Counted from the first letter of the stretch, positions 25,131 through 34,362 are shown. The stretch: DNA of 64,000 bases from an uncultured Propionibacteriaceae bacterium (GCA_937965785.1 CALCKT010000062.1:70660-134659), one strand, 5' to 3'. Program-made: numbers and translations. The notes: generated by a model from the letters alone, not told the origin.

Positions 25131-25970
25131 TCACGACGTTCGTGGGTTGGGTTCCGGGTGGAGCAGTGTGCGCATCCGGCGGTACTTGGAGGTCAGGCGC
25201 TCCCGGGTGCTCTCGTCCAGCAGGGCCATGCGTGCCGGGTCGCAGTTGTCCGCCAGGTCGGCTTCCTTGACCTGGAGTCCCAGGGCCGAGGCCCGGATGC
25301 GCGCCGCGTAGTCCTCGGTGGGTTCGCCGGGTCTTTTGGTGACCGCGGTGACGGCGTCGATCACTTCCGCGGGAATGCCGACGGCCGCCAGGTCGGCCGT
25401 GGTCGTCGGGGTGTCCTCCAGGACATCGTGCAGCCATCCGGCGGCCACGGCCTGGGCTGAGGCCCCGGCGGCCTCCAAGCGTTCGGCGACCCGTCGGGGA
25501 TGATCGATGTAGGGATTGCCGGCCTTGTCCTTCTGTGCCCCATGTGCTTGGGTCGCCAGCCGGCGCGCTGTTTCCACCAGGGCCGGGCCGACGACCGGGC
25601 GATGTGCGCGCCCCTCCAGTGACTCATCCGGCAGGAAACTGGGCAGCCCCGCGATGTCCAATCCGAGCTCGGCGTTGCTCCGGCGTCTGGGGTCGAGCTC
25701 GAACCTCTTCAGGATCATCCCGTAGCGATGGTTGTCGTAATGGGACAGCGAACACACCAAACCCCGGGCGGTCTCCGCCGAGACCTCCTCGAAATCGTGC
25801 TTACCGCGGCTGGACAACGCCCAACCCACATCGTCGTCGCCGACCCATTCCCCGAAGTTCGGGATCCACCGCCAGGTGGAGGCGCCGTCGCCCACGACCA
25901 TCGCGGCCAGACTCGCGAACTCCCCATCCGGCCCCCGGGTGGCGTAGAAGTAAACCTTCTCATCCTGCAT
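25131..25970 (-). CDS. HD-domain hydrolase, ppGpp-hydrolase-like
   Basis: 279 residues from ATG 25970; a 16-residue frame extension has no ribosome site. The C-terminal half has the HD pattern: QAHGAQKDKAGNPYIDHPRR, then AAGWLHDVLEDTPTT (the HD pair and ED) and later VKEADLADNCDPARM. This matches the SpoT/MESH1-type HD hydrolases that act on (p)ppGpp or related nucleotides. The N-terminal 110 residues are unlike SpoT (KVYFYATRGPDGEFASLAAM, WRWIPNFGEWV) and may be a sensor domain. There is no synthetase domain. It lies between the channel-like protein and the tubulin operon, so it could remove a nucleotide signal. Confidence 0.8.
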   Translation of the reverse strand: MQDEKVYFYATRGPDGEFASLAAMVVGDGASTWRWIPNFGEWVGDDDVGWALSSRGKHDFEEVSAETARGLVCSLSHYDNHRYGMILKRFELDPRRRSNAELGLDIAGLPSFLPDESLEGRAHRPVVGPALVETARRLATQAHGAQKDKAGNPYIDHPRRVAERLEAAGASAQAVAAGWLHDVLEDTPTTTADLAAVGIPAEVIDAVTAVTKRPGEPTEDYAARIRASALGLQVKEADLADNCDPARMALLDESTRERLTSKYRRMRTLLHPEPNPRTS

Positions 25971-26078
25971 CTCGCCCCAACCTCCTCGTTTCGACCAAAC
26001 GACTTGACGCGTCCACAATATTCTTCGCGGGCTCGAGGCCGGAGTGCCGACGAGTTGGCCTGCTCACGCAGTACCTCC

Positions 26079-28139
26079 TCAGTCGGCGATCCCCTGGATG
26101 ATCTCGATGCCCTCGGAGGCCAGGAGCGACCCCATGGTGTTGACGACGTTTTCGTCCAGCGACTGCTGGCCCTTCGTGAGTTCGTCCCACGATTTGTTGA
26201 AGTAGTGGCCCTCGCGACCGTTGCGGCGCTGGAAGTGGCTCCAGCGACGGTGTTCGGCGACGCTGAGGGTGAAAACCTGCTCGTCGGTCAGCGCGGGGGC
26301 GGGGGCTGGGTTTTTGCTGCGACGCCAGTCGAGGCCGATGGAGGCCAGTTTCACCGGGTAGTCCAGCACCACCGCCCGGTTGCTGCTCCTGTCGAACTCG
26401 GAGAGCTCCTCCCACGGGGTTTCCACCAGTCGCGATCCCGTCGGATTGCCCTCCGCCAACGCCTGCTGCCGGTAGCTTTCGTGCACCTGCTGCGCCAGGC
26501 GTTCGATGCTCTCGGAGTCCAGCAGTGGTGGGATGTCGCTGGTGATCGTCCAGCCGGAACGCTGCATCATCTCCGGCAGGCGGGAGGCCAGGTCGAGGGC
26601 CCACTGCTGCACGTCGTGGGGGTCGGCGTCGCTGGGCAGCGTCTCGGCGAGGAGCTTCCGCAATTTGAGCTGCATGGAGCGCAGCTGCGACGGTCCCGCC
26701 AGGGGAGCAGGCTCCAGGGGGATCCCGGGTTCCGCTTTCATGCCGCCCGCCGCCAGCACCTCGCGGGCCGCCCTCGCGTCGCCCTGGGTGAGCAGGCCGA
26801 TGCCCAGGTCCATCCGGTGCCGATCGGGTGTGACGTCGACGATGTCGCCGCTGTTCTCGTCCCGCACGATGTCCGCGCTGAACAGGCTCGGGGAGTCCGG
26901 TGGCCAGCTCTCGGCGTCGCGACGAAGCTCGGCGCAAAGCAGGTCGGCCTCGTTGCGTTCCAGGACATTCGGGTCGGCCAGCAATGCGTCCCGGGAGATC
27001 AGCCGCACCCGGTCGGTGACGTCCCCGAACAGGTCCTTCCAGTGGGTGTTCTGGTCCACGACCAGGCCGATGTGAGTGGTGGGGTCCTCCAGCAGCTCCC
27101 TGGCGATGGTCACCGCTTTGCTGGATTCCGTCAGCGCCAGATAGACCCGGATGCCGCCGACCGTTCCCCTGCCCTTCTCCGGTGGCACCCAGGTGTCGCG
27201 GAACTCGTTGACCCTGGCCTCGACGCACGCGGGGAGCAGGGTCGTCTGCTCCGCCTGCACGGCGTCGCCGAATTTCTGGACCAGCTCGCCGGCCCAGCCG
27301 GTTCGTTCGCCCAGGCAGAGAACGCGGGGCCGCCAGCCGTCGTGCTGCCAGCCGAGGATGATGCGACGCGTCAGCTCGGCTGCCAGGGGGCCGTCGCCCA
27401 CGACCACGGGGTCGGGGACGGCGGCGTCGCTGGGGAAGGGCGGGCACAGCCGCAGGGTTTCCAGCGCCAGCTGGGTCACGCGACACACCGTGCGGGCGGC
27501 GTCCGAGGAGTTGCGCGTCCACTGCCGGGCCAGGGCGGGGGAGTCGAACAGCGCCAGCGGTTGGGTCTTCGGGGCGGTCGAGGCGACGCGGCAGACCAGG
27601 TTCGCGGTCTCGTTGTCGTCGCCGCCGACTATCACCACGTCCTCGGCGCCGCGAAGCACCCCCGTCAGGTGCGGGTCGCTGAGGTCCGGGAGAACCGAGA
27701 CGCCCCTGCCCGCCAGCCAGGCCTGGTCGGAGGGGTCGAGGTCACCGACCACCACGACCTTGGTACCTGCCTTGCGGTAGGTGTCGTTGCCGGCCAGCGA
27801 CGCCGCCTCCGGGCCGTTGCCGACCACGACGACGTGGTTCCTGCGCCGTTTGGCGTCGAAGAGCTTTCGTCGTTGCGTAAGAACTGTCAGGAGGACCTGC
27901 ATCACCGCGATGAACGCGACTCCCACCGCAATCCAGCGCGCAATGTCCAGGGGAATGGAGTAGGCCTCCTCCGGCATCTCCAGGACGAACAGCTGGATCG
28001 CGCGGTAGAACGCCTCTTCCACCCCGATGTCCGGTTTCGCCACCAACCAGCCCCAGGTGCCGAGACCCAGCACCACGGCGACCACTACTGTCCCGAGCAG
28101 GTACCACCGGCCCAAGCCCCGGTCCTTGTGATTTTCCAT
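26079..28139 (-). CDS. Channel-like protein with TrkA-N and RyR-like domains
   Basis: 686 residues from ATG 28139 (TTGGAGG site; TTG 28157 is in frame but overlaps that site). Two membrane helices at 12-33 and 65-87 flank a re-entrant-like segment (EEAFYRAIQLFVLEMPEE), as in two-TM ion channels, but no TVGYG-type filter is visible. From about 102 comes a Rossmann domain (HVVVVGNGPEAASLAG, KVVVVGDLDPSDQAWLAGRG, EDVVIVGGDDNETANLV) of TrkA-N/RCK type. Near the C-terminus (about 600-680), LSVAEHRRWSHFQRRNGREG and NKSWDELTKGQQSLDENVV resemble the RyR repeat domain. The protein is probably a ligand-gated membrane sensor. It has its own GTCCGTCA box. Confidence 0.75.
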   Translation of the reverse strand: MENHKDRGLGRWYLLGTVVVAVVLGLGTWGWLVAKPDIGVEEAFYRAIQLFVLEMPEEAYSIPLDIARWIAVGVAFIAVMQVLLTVLTQRRKLFDAKRRRNHVVVVGNGPEAASLAGNDTYRKAGTKVVVVGDLDPSDQAWLAGRGVSVLPDLSDPHLTGVLRGAEDVVIVGGDDNETANLVCRVASTAPKTQPLALFDSPALARQWTRNSSDAARTVCRVTQLALETLRLCPPFPSDAAVPDPVVVGDGPLAAELTRRIILGWQHDGWRPRVLCLGERTGWAGELVQKFGDAVQAEQTTLLPACVEARVNEFRDTWVPPEKGRGTVGGIRVYLALTESSKAVTIARELLEDPTTHIGLVVDQNTHWKDLFGDVTDRVRLISRDALLADPNVLERNEADLLCAELRRDAESWPPDSPSLFSADIVRDENSGDIVDVTPDRHRMDLGIGLLTQGDARAAREVLAAGGMKAEPGIPLEPAPLAGPSQLRSMQLKLRKLLAETLPSDADPHDVQQWALDLASRLPEMMQRSGWTITSDIPPLLDSESIERLAQQVHESYRQQALAEGNPTGSRLVETPWEELSEFDRSSNRAVVLDYPVKLASIGLDWRRSKNPAPAPALTDEQVFTLSVAEHRRWSHFQRRNGREGHYFNKSWDELTKGQQSLDENVVNTMGSLLASEGIEIIQGIAD

Positions 28140-28177
28140 GGCCACACCAACCTCCAAGAATCGACCTCACGACTCCA

Positions 28178-28185
28178 TGACGGAC
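28178..28185 (-). promoter_or_regulatory. GTCCGTCA box before the channel-like gene
   Basis: Minus strand: CTATTGTCCGTCATGGAG, 38 bp before ATG 28139, with TTGGAGG in between. Confidence 0.65.
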
Positions 28186-28323
28186 AATAGGGGGCGAGCG
28201 GACCGTGTTGAAACCATCTTGCGCGTGTCCGGGGACCCGGGGCCGGGTGGTTTATACTTGGGTTGCTCTCTTGTGCGGCCCGGCTCGACCGGCCTTGAGG
28301 GTGGTTCCCGGCGGGATGGGAAG

Positions 28324-28365
28324 TTTTTGGAAAACCCTGAAATCCTCGCCGCGGGGACCTACTGG
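28324..28365 (+). promoter_or_regulatory. Promoter element shared with 35706-35752
   Basis: TTTTTGGAAAACCCTGAAATCC, with CCTACTGGGG placed 21 bp after the C of CTGAA. The region before the gene at 35787 has GGCGAAAACCCTGAAGTCC with CCTATACGGG at the same distance. The two form a second promoter class, distinct from the GTCCGTCA boxes. Confidence 0.6.
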
Positions 28366-28370
28366 GGAGT

Positions 28371-29582
28371 ATGAAGAATATTTCGTTCTCCCGCCGGTTC
28401 CTTACGACCTGCGTCGTCATCTGCGTCCTGTTCGGGCTCGTCTCCTGTTCCTCCGATGAAGGCGAGAAGCCGTCGCTGACCACCGACGGCGTCGTTCTGA
28501 TCACCAACTCGCACGCCAACGTGCCCAGACCCGACCTGTCGAAGGGTGTTTCCCAGCTGCTGGGCGACGCCCTCGACCAGGGGCTTCCCGTGGTCGTGGT
28601 TTCCGCCGACGGCACCCCCGAGGTCGCCGACCTCGGCGACCTGAAGGTGGACACCGTCAACCCGGATGTCCAGCGGGAAAGCCGGAAACAGGTCATGAAC
28701 CGCATCAGGGCGGGCATCACAGTGCTCCCGAACGCCGACGGTGCCGCCTCCTACGACGCCTTCGCGGTCGCGATCAAGCAGGCGAGCTCCGAGGGCATGA
28801 GGCGCCCGACCTTCGTCTGCATCGAATGCGGCCTCGACACCCAGGGCCCGATCAACATGGCGCGCGAGGAAATCCTCACCAGCGACGCGGAGAGCATCGC
28901 CGCTTCCCTGAAGGAAACCGGCCAGCTCGTCACTTTCGGTGACAGGTTCGAGCAGGCCGACGTGATCCTCCAGTCGGTCGGCGCCACCGCCGCCCCGCAG
29001 CAGCCGTTCTCGCCGCGCGGCATCAGCAGGCTCACCGACATCTGGAAGGGCGTGCTGACCGCGGGCGGCGCCACGGTCACCGTCGATGAATACCAGCCCT
29101 CCTCCGGGGAACCCATCAAAACCGACCACACGGTGCCGACCATCACCCCGCCCGCCGACCCCACCGTCTCCCCGATAAAACCCTGTTCCCCGGAGGCCAT
29201 CTCCTTCGACGGGGCCTCGGGGGCCAAGTTCCAGCCGGAGCTGAGCGAGTGGGTGGACGCGGCCGAGGCCCGCGAGGCGTTGCGGCCGGTCGCCGAGTGG
29301 CTCCGGGCGGACGCCACCCGCACCGCCGTCGTTTCCGGCACCACCGTCGACATTCGCTCCGGCGACCCGGAGGAGGGCAAGACCCTTTCCCTGGCCCGGG
29401 CGAGGGTCGCCTCCGACCTGCTCGTCGAACTGGGAGCCGCTCCCGGGCAGATCACCGATGTCCGAGGTCTAGGTCCTCACTATTCCGGCCGCATCGAGGA
29501 CCGGGAGGCCGACGGCACCCCGATACCGAGTCTCATGACGAAGAACCGCAAGATCATCGTCGAACTCGCCTCCCACTGTTGA
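28371..29582 (+). CDS. OmpA-like domain lipoprotein
   Basis: 403 residues from ATG 28371. The signal peptide ends in a lipobox (CVLFGLVSCSSD; Cys27). The middle is an alpha/beta region (GVVLITNSHANVPRPDLSKG, VVVVSADGTPEVADLGD). A Pro/Thr linker precedes a C-terminal OmpA-like domain, recognised by TLSLARARVASDLLVELG and GLGPHYSG. OmpA-family proteins bind peptidoglycan and are one of the recurrent partners of the FtsZ-like/vWA system. It is first in a four-gene plus-strand operon ending at a strong hairpin. Confidence 0.85.
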   Translation: MKNISFSRRFLTTCVVICVLFGLVSCSSDEGEKPSLTTDGVVLITNSHANVPRPDLSKGVSQLLGDALDQGLPVVVVSADGTPEVADLGDLKVDTVNPDVQRESRKQVMNRIRAGITVLPNADGAASYDAFAVAIKQASSEGMRRPTFVCIECGLDTQGPINMAREEILTSDAESIAASLKETGQLVTFGDRFEQADVILQSVGATAAPQQPFSPRGISRLTDIWKGVLTAGGATVTVDEYQPSSGEPIKTDHTVPTITPPADPTVSPIKPCSPEAISFDGASGAKFQPELSEWVDAAEAREALRPVAEWLRADATRTAVVSGTTVDIRSGDPEEGKTLSLARARVASDLLVELGAAPGQITDVRGLGPHYSGRIEDREADGTPIPSLMTKNRKIIVELASHC

Positions 29583-29605
29583 CCTCCAACCGAAAGGAAA
29601 CCGAC

Positions 29606-30334
29606 ATGACCCGCGCACCCGAGACCACCCCCGAGGAGGCCCACATCCCCCAGGCGCTGGGAACCTTCCTGCAGGAACCGGAAAAGCCCATGAAGTACTC
29701 CTGGTGGGCCCGATTCTGGGACCGCCGGGCCGGTCGTGCCGACCGCACGAAACCTCCCGCCAACACCGGTGACATTCCCGTCGCCGACACCCCTTGGCTG
29801 CGGAGGCTCCGGGGCGAGTGCGGCACGATGATCGCCAAGGAGCGGGTCCGCACCGAGGCCCTCGTCGCGGTCATCGACCGGGAGCTGCAGGAGCTGCGCG
29901 CCCGCCACGACAGGGCTGAGGTCGTCATCGAACAGGCCTCAAACGCGGAGGGGCGGGTCTCGGCGCTGAAGATCACCGACGACGTGGTGGGCGCCGGGGA
30001 GTATTACAGCAGCCCCGAGGAGCGCATCCAGCGCCGGTGCCGGGAACGCACCCAGGCGATGGACCGGTTGAGGCGGCGGCGCGAGGCCGCGGAGGCCGAG
30101 CTGCTGGAGCTCGCCCCCCGAATCGAGGTGCTGACCCAGGAACGCACCTCCCACTGGGTTCTTCTCCAGGAACGCTGCCGCAGGCTGGTCGAGTACCACC
30201 AGCGCCGCGCCGGCACCTACGTCCGCGCCATGGAACGCCGCCGCGACGGCGTCGTCTGGCGGGTCCCCGAACTCGACATCCCCGGATGGGCCGCCGCTCA
30301 TCTTGGCACCGGCGGCCTGCCCGCCACCCACTGA
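29606..30334 (+). CDS. Coiled-coil protein of the OmpA operon
   Basis: 242 residues from ATG 29606 (GAAAGGAAA site, 23 bp after the lipoprotein). The N-terminus is short and basic (KYSWWARFWDRRAGR). Residues 75-210 form a long charged coiled coil (EALVAVIDRELQELRARHDR, RRRREAAEAELLELAPRIEV). No enzyme motif. It is probably a cytoplasmic scaffold between the membrane proteins encoded around it. Confidence 0.75.
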   Translation: MTRAPETTPEEAHIPQALGTFLQEPEKPMKYSWWARFWDRRAGRADRTKPPANTGDIPVADTPWLRRLRGECGTMIAKERVRTEALVAVIDRELQELRARHDRAEVVIEQASNAEGRVSALKITDDVVGAGEYYSSPEERIQRRCRERTQAMDRLRRRREAAEAELLELAPRIEVLTQERTSHWVLLQERCRRLVEYHQRRAGTYVRAMERRRDGVVWRVPELDIPGWAAAHLGTGGLPATH

Positions 30335-30371
30335 ACCATTGGAACCCAGGAAAAGAAGAAAGGAACCGACA

Positions 30372-31022
30372 ATGAGCCTCCTCTCGTGGCTGAAAGGTCT
30401 GCGACGCCGACCCGAACCTCCCCGCGCTCGAGAACGCGCCCTGCCCGAACCGACACGGGTGAACCTCGCCGACGCGCAGGTCGAAACCGACTTCTTCGTC
30501 CGTCTCCCCGAGTGGAGTTCCTACGGCCCGAACCGGGTGGCCTGGGAGCTTCCCGACCAGGCCAGCCAGGAGGCGCGCTACCAGCAGCTCATCCAGGAGC
30601 ACGCCGAGCGGGGTGGCCTGGACGGCCTGGTGCCGGACCTCATGGACCGCCTCATCCACGAGGAGATGGACGAGCTGCGCCAGCGGGTTGACCAGGCCTA
30701 CGAGGATGCCGTCGGGATGCTCGACTACTTCCACGAGCAGGCGAAGCTGGCGCAAACCCGGCTCTCCTTCCTGGTGCAGGACAGGCGCGGGAGGCTGGCC
30801 GTCGCCGAGCAGGGTTATGCCACGGCCTACGAGGAGCTGACCGGTGAGGCGGTCGCGGTCCCGGATCAGCAGCCGGTCGGGATCGCCCCCATCCTGACCC
30901 CCACCCGTGTCGTGCCCTACCATCCGCAGCCCCTCGCCCGGGAGGAGGCCGCCGTGGAGCCGCACCGCGACGAGGACGACGGCCCGGGCGAGATGCCCGT
31001 CCCCGCCCAGCTCAGGCACTGA
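30372..31022 (+). CDS. Uncharacterised helical protein of the OmpA operon
   Basis: 216 residues from ATG 30372 (AAAGGAA site). The start, MSLLSWLKGLRRRPEPPR, may be a membrane-binding amphipathic helix. It continues with helices such as DLMDRLIHEEMDELRQRVD and LDYFHEQAKLAQTRLSFLVQ, and a disordered acidic tail. No family recognised. It resembles its upstream neighbour in composition. Confidence 0.7.
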   Translation: MSLLSWLKGLRRRPEPPRARERALPEPTRVNLADAQVETDFFVRLPEWSSYGPNRVAWELPDQASQEARYQQLIQEHAERGGLDGLVPDLMDRLIHEEMDELRQRVDQAYEDAVGMLDYFHEQAKLAQTRLSFLVQDRRGRLAVAEQGYATAYEELTGEAVAVPDQQPVGIAPILTPTRVVPYHPQPLAREEAAVEPHRDEDDGPGEMPVPAQLRH

Positions 31023-31054
31023 CACCCCACCGGATCGAAGTCAAGGAGAAAACA

Positions 31055-31870
31055 ATGTCAACCATCGTCGACACCGCGGGCGTCCCGGACGCCAGGACCC
31101 CGCGGCGCCATTACCCGGGTCTCTACGTCCCGCCCGGTTTCTGGGTGATGTACGCGGTCGGGATAATCGGGTGTTCGGTGGACGCCATTCTGGCGCTCTG
31201 GGTCATCAACACGGGCTTCCGCTTGCTGATGGGGCTCTCGATCCTGATCGTGGTCATGCTCGGGGCCATCGCGGCGGAGGCCGCCACCGCCGCCGCCATC
31301 TGCCTCAACAACGGCAAGAGGTGGCAGGCCGTCTTCGCGCTGATCGGAGTGGCGGTGCTGGGGATCCTGCTGGCCTGGGCCCGGATGACCTACGGCCTGT
31401 CCACGGAGGAGACGGGCGCCGCCCAGACCGACATATCTGCTGGTAACCAGACCCACGATGAGATCCCCGCGACCGCGATGATGCTGGGCCTCTACTGCGT
31501 GTCCATGATCAGCGTCTTCCTGGCCGCGATCAAGATCTTCCACCCGGCCCGCGGACAGCTCCGCAAGCATGACAAGCAGCGTCGCAAGGTGTCACGGGAA
31601 CTCGCCCCGCTGGAGGCCGACCTCGTCGCCATCCACGAACGCATCGCCACCCGCGCCGAGAGGTTCAAGAAGCTGTGCGAGCAGCGCGAGCAGGTCCAGC
31701 GGCAGGTCGACGCCCGGGAGGGTGCGCTGAAGGCGTTCAGCCGCGACGCCATCGCCAGGGCGCTCGGCGACCCGTCGTCGACGCCCCTGGTCAGGGCGCC
31801 CCACGAACCCGGGGAGGCGCCGGCGGGGTCGCAGGGATCCCCCATGCCGCCCCGTCCGTTCCCCGTGTAG
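31055..31870 (+). CDS. Four-TM protein with cytoplasmic coiled coil
   Basis: 271 residues from ATG 31055 (AAGGAGAAAACA). Helices lie near 28-50, 58-82, 90-112 and 145-165 (YCVSMISVFLAAIKIF). They are followed by a coiled coil (QRRKVSRELAPLEADLVAI, KKLCEQREQVQRQVDAREG) and a Pro-rich tail. Last gene of the OmpA-like operon, closed by a 19-bp hairpin. It is probably the membrane partner of the two coiled-coil proteins before it. Confidence 0.75.
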   Translation: MSTIVDTAGVPDARTPRRHYPGLYVPPGFWVMYAVGIIGCSVDAILALWVINTGFRLLMGLSILIVVMLGAIAAEAATAAAICLNNGKRWQAVFALIGVAVLGILLAWARMTYGLSTEETGAAQTDISAGNQTHDEIPATAMMLGLYCVSMISVFLAAIKIFHPARGQLRKHDKQRRKVSRELAPLEADLVAIHERIATRAERFKKLCEQREQVQRQVDAREGALKAFSRDAIARALGDPSSTPLVRAPHEPGEAPAGSQGSPMPPRPFPV

Positions 31871-31875
31871 GGAAC

Positions 31876-31920
31876 CCGTGGCCGGTTGGGCCGGTATTGA
31901 TCCGGCCCAACCGGCCACGG
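31876..31920. terminator. 19-bp perfect hairpin after the OmpA operon
   Basis: CCGTGGCCGGTTGGGCCGG pairs exactly with CCGGCCCAACCGGCCACGG around a TATTGAT loop. It lies 5 bp after the stop codon. No T-tract follows, as is common in GC-rich actinobacteria. Confidence 0.8.
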
Positions 31921-31967
31921 CCGGGGCCGTTGTCCCTAGGATGGCGGGGGACGAGAGGAGTCCCAGG

Positions 31968-33146
31968 ATGCAGTTCCAGAAATTATCGGACGAGCAGGTG
32001 GCGGAGCTGAAACGACCCCGGCCGGTGACCGCCGAACAGCTGAAAGATCTCAAGAAAGCGGTCGAGCGAAATTATGAAAACTACCTGGAATCCATCGAGA
32101 AAAAGGATGTCTGGGAGGCCGAGAAATATCTTCTTGAGGAGGCGGCTGCAGAGGTCGCAGAGAATCACTTGAAACGTCTTGACGAGGAATATAGACGCAC
32201 CGGCCGGGCCGTTTTGTGGCTGTGCGAGGAGGTGAAATTCAAAGCTGATTGCTCGTACAAGCGAAAAGAGATTCTGGGGGATGTTAGAAAGATGACCGGG
32301 ATCATCCAGGCTGGTCGGGGGAAAGAGATCTTCCAGGGTTCTCTGGGCGAGATGGATTCCTCGGGGGCATGGCAGGGCATCCCCGCGGCCGACACGCGAC
32401 ATCTGATGGAGAGCCGGCGAACTTCTGCGGAGGATCAGGCCATTGCCGCGCTGCCATCCTTGGCCGCGATCCTGCTGCCCCGGATCCTTGAGGTGCTCGG
32501 AAGCCGCAGTGGGCACGGCTCCTTGAGCGCCGACCAGGTGGAGGCCGTGCAGGTGTTGCTGGCCATCGCGGTCCCGGAAATGCCGGCTCCCGAACACGTC
32601 GCAAAACTGCTGGAAAACTTCGAAGACGACCTCAGGGAGTGGCGAACCGACCTGGCGCGGGTGCGGATGGCCCGGAAGCAGAACCACCCGCTGCCCGACC
32701 CGGATCTTCGCACGCATTTTCCGAAGCCCACCGGCCAGAGCAAGGTCACGGGAGACATCAATCACAGCAGGGGAAAGATCCTGCTCTGTCTCTACCTGTT
32801 CGTGACGCTCGCGCCCGTCGATTCCGCCGTCATCAGAACCGGCGACATGAACAACCTGCTCGACGCGGTTTTTGGGCCGCGAAACAATCTTCCCACCCAT
32901 CACAGGCGACTGCTCCAGAAGGCGGGCGCCTGCCTGGAAAACGTCAAATCCGAATACCGGGTGGACACCGACGAACTGCACTCCCGGTGCCGGACCGACA
33001 ACCGGTTCAAGACCCTCACCCCTGATCAACTGATCGGCATGCTGCACAACGCCGAGGACCGCTACGCGAGGCTCGTGCCCGGCCAACGACACCGGCCTCC
33101 GCGGTTCACGTGCGTTCTGCGCTGCCAAACCCACCATCCTGATTGA
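31968..33146 (+). CDS. Uncharacterised 392-residue protein with lower-GC 5' half
   Basis: From ATG 31968 (GAGAGGAG site); an in-frame ATG at 31941 is possible. The first 130 residues are helical and charged (AEQLKDLKKAVERNYENYLE, VWEAEKYLLEEAAAEVAE) and use more AT-rich codons than any neighbour, while the second half returns to high GC. A Lys/Arg-rich C-terminus contains FTCVLRCQTHHPD. No family recognised. It is followed 12 bp later by another orphan, so the two form a pair. Confidence 0.65.
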   Translation: MQFQKLSDEQVAELKRPRPVTAEQLKDLKKAVERNYENYLESIEKKDVWEAEKYLLEEAAAEVAENHLKRLDEEYRRTGRAVLWLCEEVKFKADCSYKRKEILGDVRKMTGIIQAGRGKEIFQGSLGEMDSSGAWQGIPAADTRHLMESRRTSAEDQAIAALPSLAAILLPRILEVLGSRSGHGSLSADQVEAVQVLLAIAVPEMPAPEHVAKLLENFEDDLREWRTDLARVRMARKQNHPLPDPDLRTHFPKPTGQSKVTGDINHSRGKILLCLYLFVTLAPVDSAVIRTGDMNNLLDAVFGPRNNLPTHHRRLLQKAGACLENVKSEYRVDTDELHSRCRTDNRFKTLTPDQLIGMLHNAEDRYARLVPGQRHRPPRFTCVLRCQTHHPD

Positions 33147-33158
33147 GAGAACCATGAC

Positions 33159-34232
33159 ATGACCGACGAGAACATCCGCGACGCCGACATCGAGTTATTC
33201 CGGAAACTGTTCCGCCCCGCCCCGGCGGGAGCCGCCGGCCTCGACGAACTGGACGACGGATTCACCGAATCCCGCGCCCGGCGCATCCTTGGCGACCCGG
33301 AACTGCTTGATCATCTCAAAGCCCTGGCCGCGCGCGTCGAACCCGGCGACGGCTGGATGTCGCAGGCGGCCGGGGAGGCCGCCCCGGCCAGCCGGGAGCT
33401 GCTGGGGGTGGCGCTGGCCGAACGATCCGGCGACCTGACTCCTGTGACCATCACCCGTGACGATGACGGTGTCCTGCTCACCCCCGAACCCCTCGCGAAT
33501 GTGAAGGCGGACCAGCTGGCAGCGGTGGAGCTGCCGGGCGGTTTCGTCGCGTGGTTGCCGCAGGACCTGGGGCTCGCTCCCGTGGTTCGGTTCTCGGGTC
33601 CCGGGATCCCGGACTGGGTGGAGCTCGTCGCCGGAGTGCGCGCCGTTGAGGACCTGCGGGCCAACAGGTCGCGCACCGGCTGGGATCCCCTCGTGGTGGG
33701 GCCGCATCCGTTGAGCCGCTACGCTCTCGGCTGCTGGCTGGAGCGGCACCGGCCCACCGACATCCCGGAGAATGTGTTGCAGGCCGAGCTCGGGGCGTTG
33801 GCCTTCGAGTTCGCCGGGCTGCTGGGCGGTCCCGACGCGGCCCGCTGTTGGTTGTTCCCTCTGGGCGCCACCCTTGTCCGGTTGCATGACGAGATCCGAA
33901 AGTTGGGTGAGGGGGAAAGGGCGCTGGCGAGAGCGGGGGTCGCCAGCGCCACCGAAGCCTACCTGGCCACCTGCGGCGACGCCCCCGAGGCCGCCGACGT
34001 GGCCCGTGCCAAGGCGGGCGAAGCCTTGCCGTCGCCGTCCGTCCGGGAGGAGTTCGCCCTGGCGGCGGGCGGCCTGCTGGACGAGGAAGAGGAACAGGAA
34101 CCCACCATCCCGAAGGAGTTTCTGCACCAGGTGGCGGAACGCCGTCGCCTCGCCAACTCCTTCACCCCGGTGCCCGGCGACGAACACGACCCGGAACACC
34201 CTTTCCTGGCGGAACTCCTGGCGTCGCGATAG
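33159..34232 (+). CDS. Uncharacterised 357-residue protein
   Basis: Starts at ATG 33159. It mixes helices and strands (LDELDDGFTESRARRIL, VKADQLAAVELPGGFVAWLP, PLSRYALGCWLERHRPTDIP), with an acidic stretch LLDEEEEQEPTIP near 310. I see no catalytic motif and do not recognise the family. It is partnered with the gene before it and ends just before copy B of the 52-bp repeat. Confidence 0.65.
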   Translation: MTDENIRDADIELFRKLFRPAPAGAAGLDELDDGFTESRARRILGDPELLDHLKALAARVEPGDGWMSQAAGEAAPASRELLGVALAERSGDLTPVTITRDDDGVLLTPEPLANVKADQLAAVELPGGFVAWLPQDLGLAPVVRFSGPGIPDWVELVAGVRAVEDLRANRSRTGWDPLVVGPHPLSRYALGCWLERHRPTDIPENVLQAELGALAFEFAGLLGGPDAARCWLFPLGATLVRLHDEIRKLGEGERALARAGVASATEAYLATCGDAPEAADVARAKAGEALPSPSVREEFALAAGGLLDEEEEQEPTIPKEFLHQVAERRRLANSFTPVPGDEHDPEHPFLAELLASR

Positions 34233-34260
34233 CCGGGCGGTTTGCCCTCGCCCTGTCCTG

Positions 34261-34312
34261 GTTCGCTTGCCTCGTGGTCGTGTGCTTGCGCTGTAGCGCT
34301 GGCGTTTGACCG
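34261..34312 (+). repeat. 52-bp dispersed repeat, copy B
   Basis: GTTCGCTTGCCTCGTGGTCG then TGTGCTTGCGCTGTAGCGCT, ending TTTGACCG. It starts 28 bp after the gene that ends at 34232. It differs from copies A and C at only a few positions. Confidence 0.8.
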
Positions 34313-34362
34313 GAAGGCTGGCGGACGACGGGTGGGTGAGCGGGTCTCGTTGAGGCGATCGT

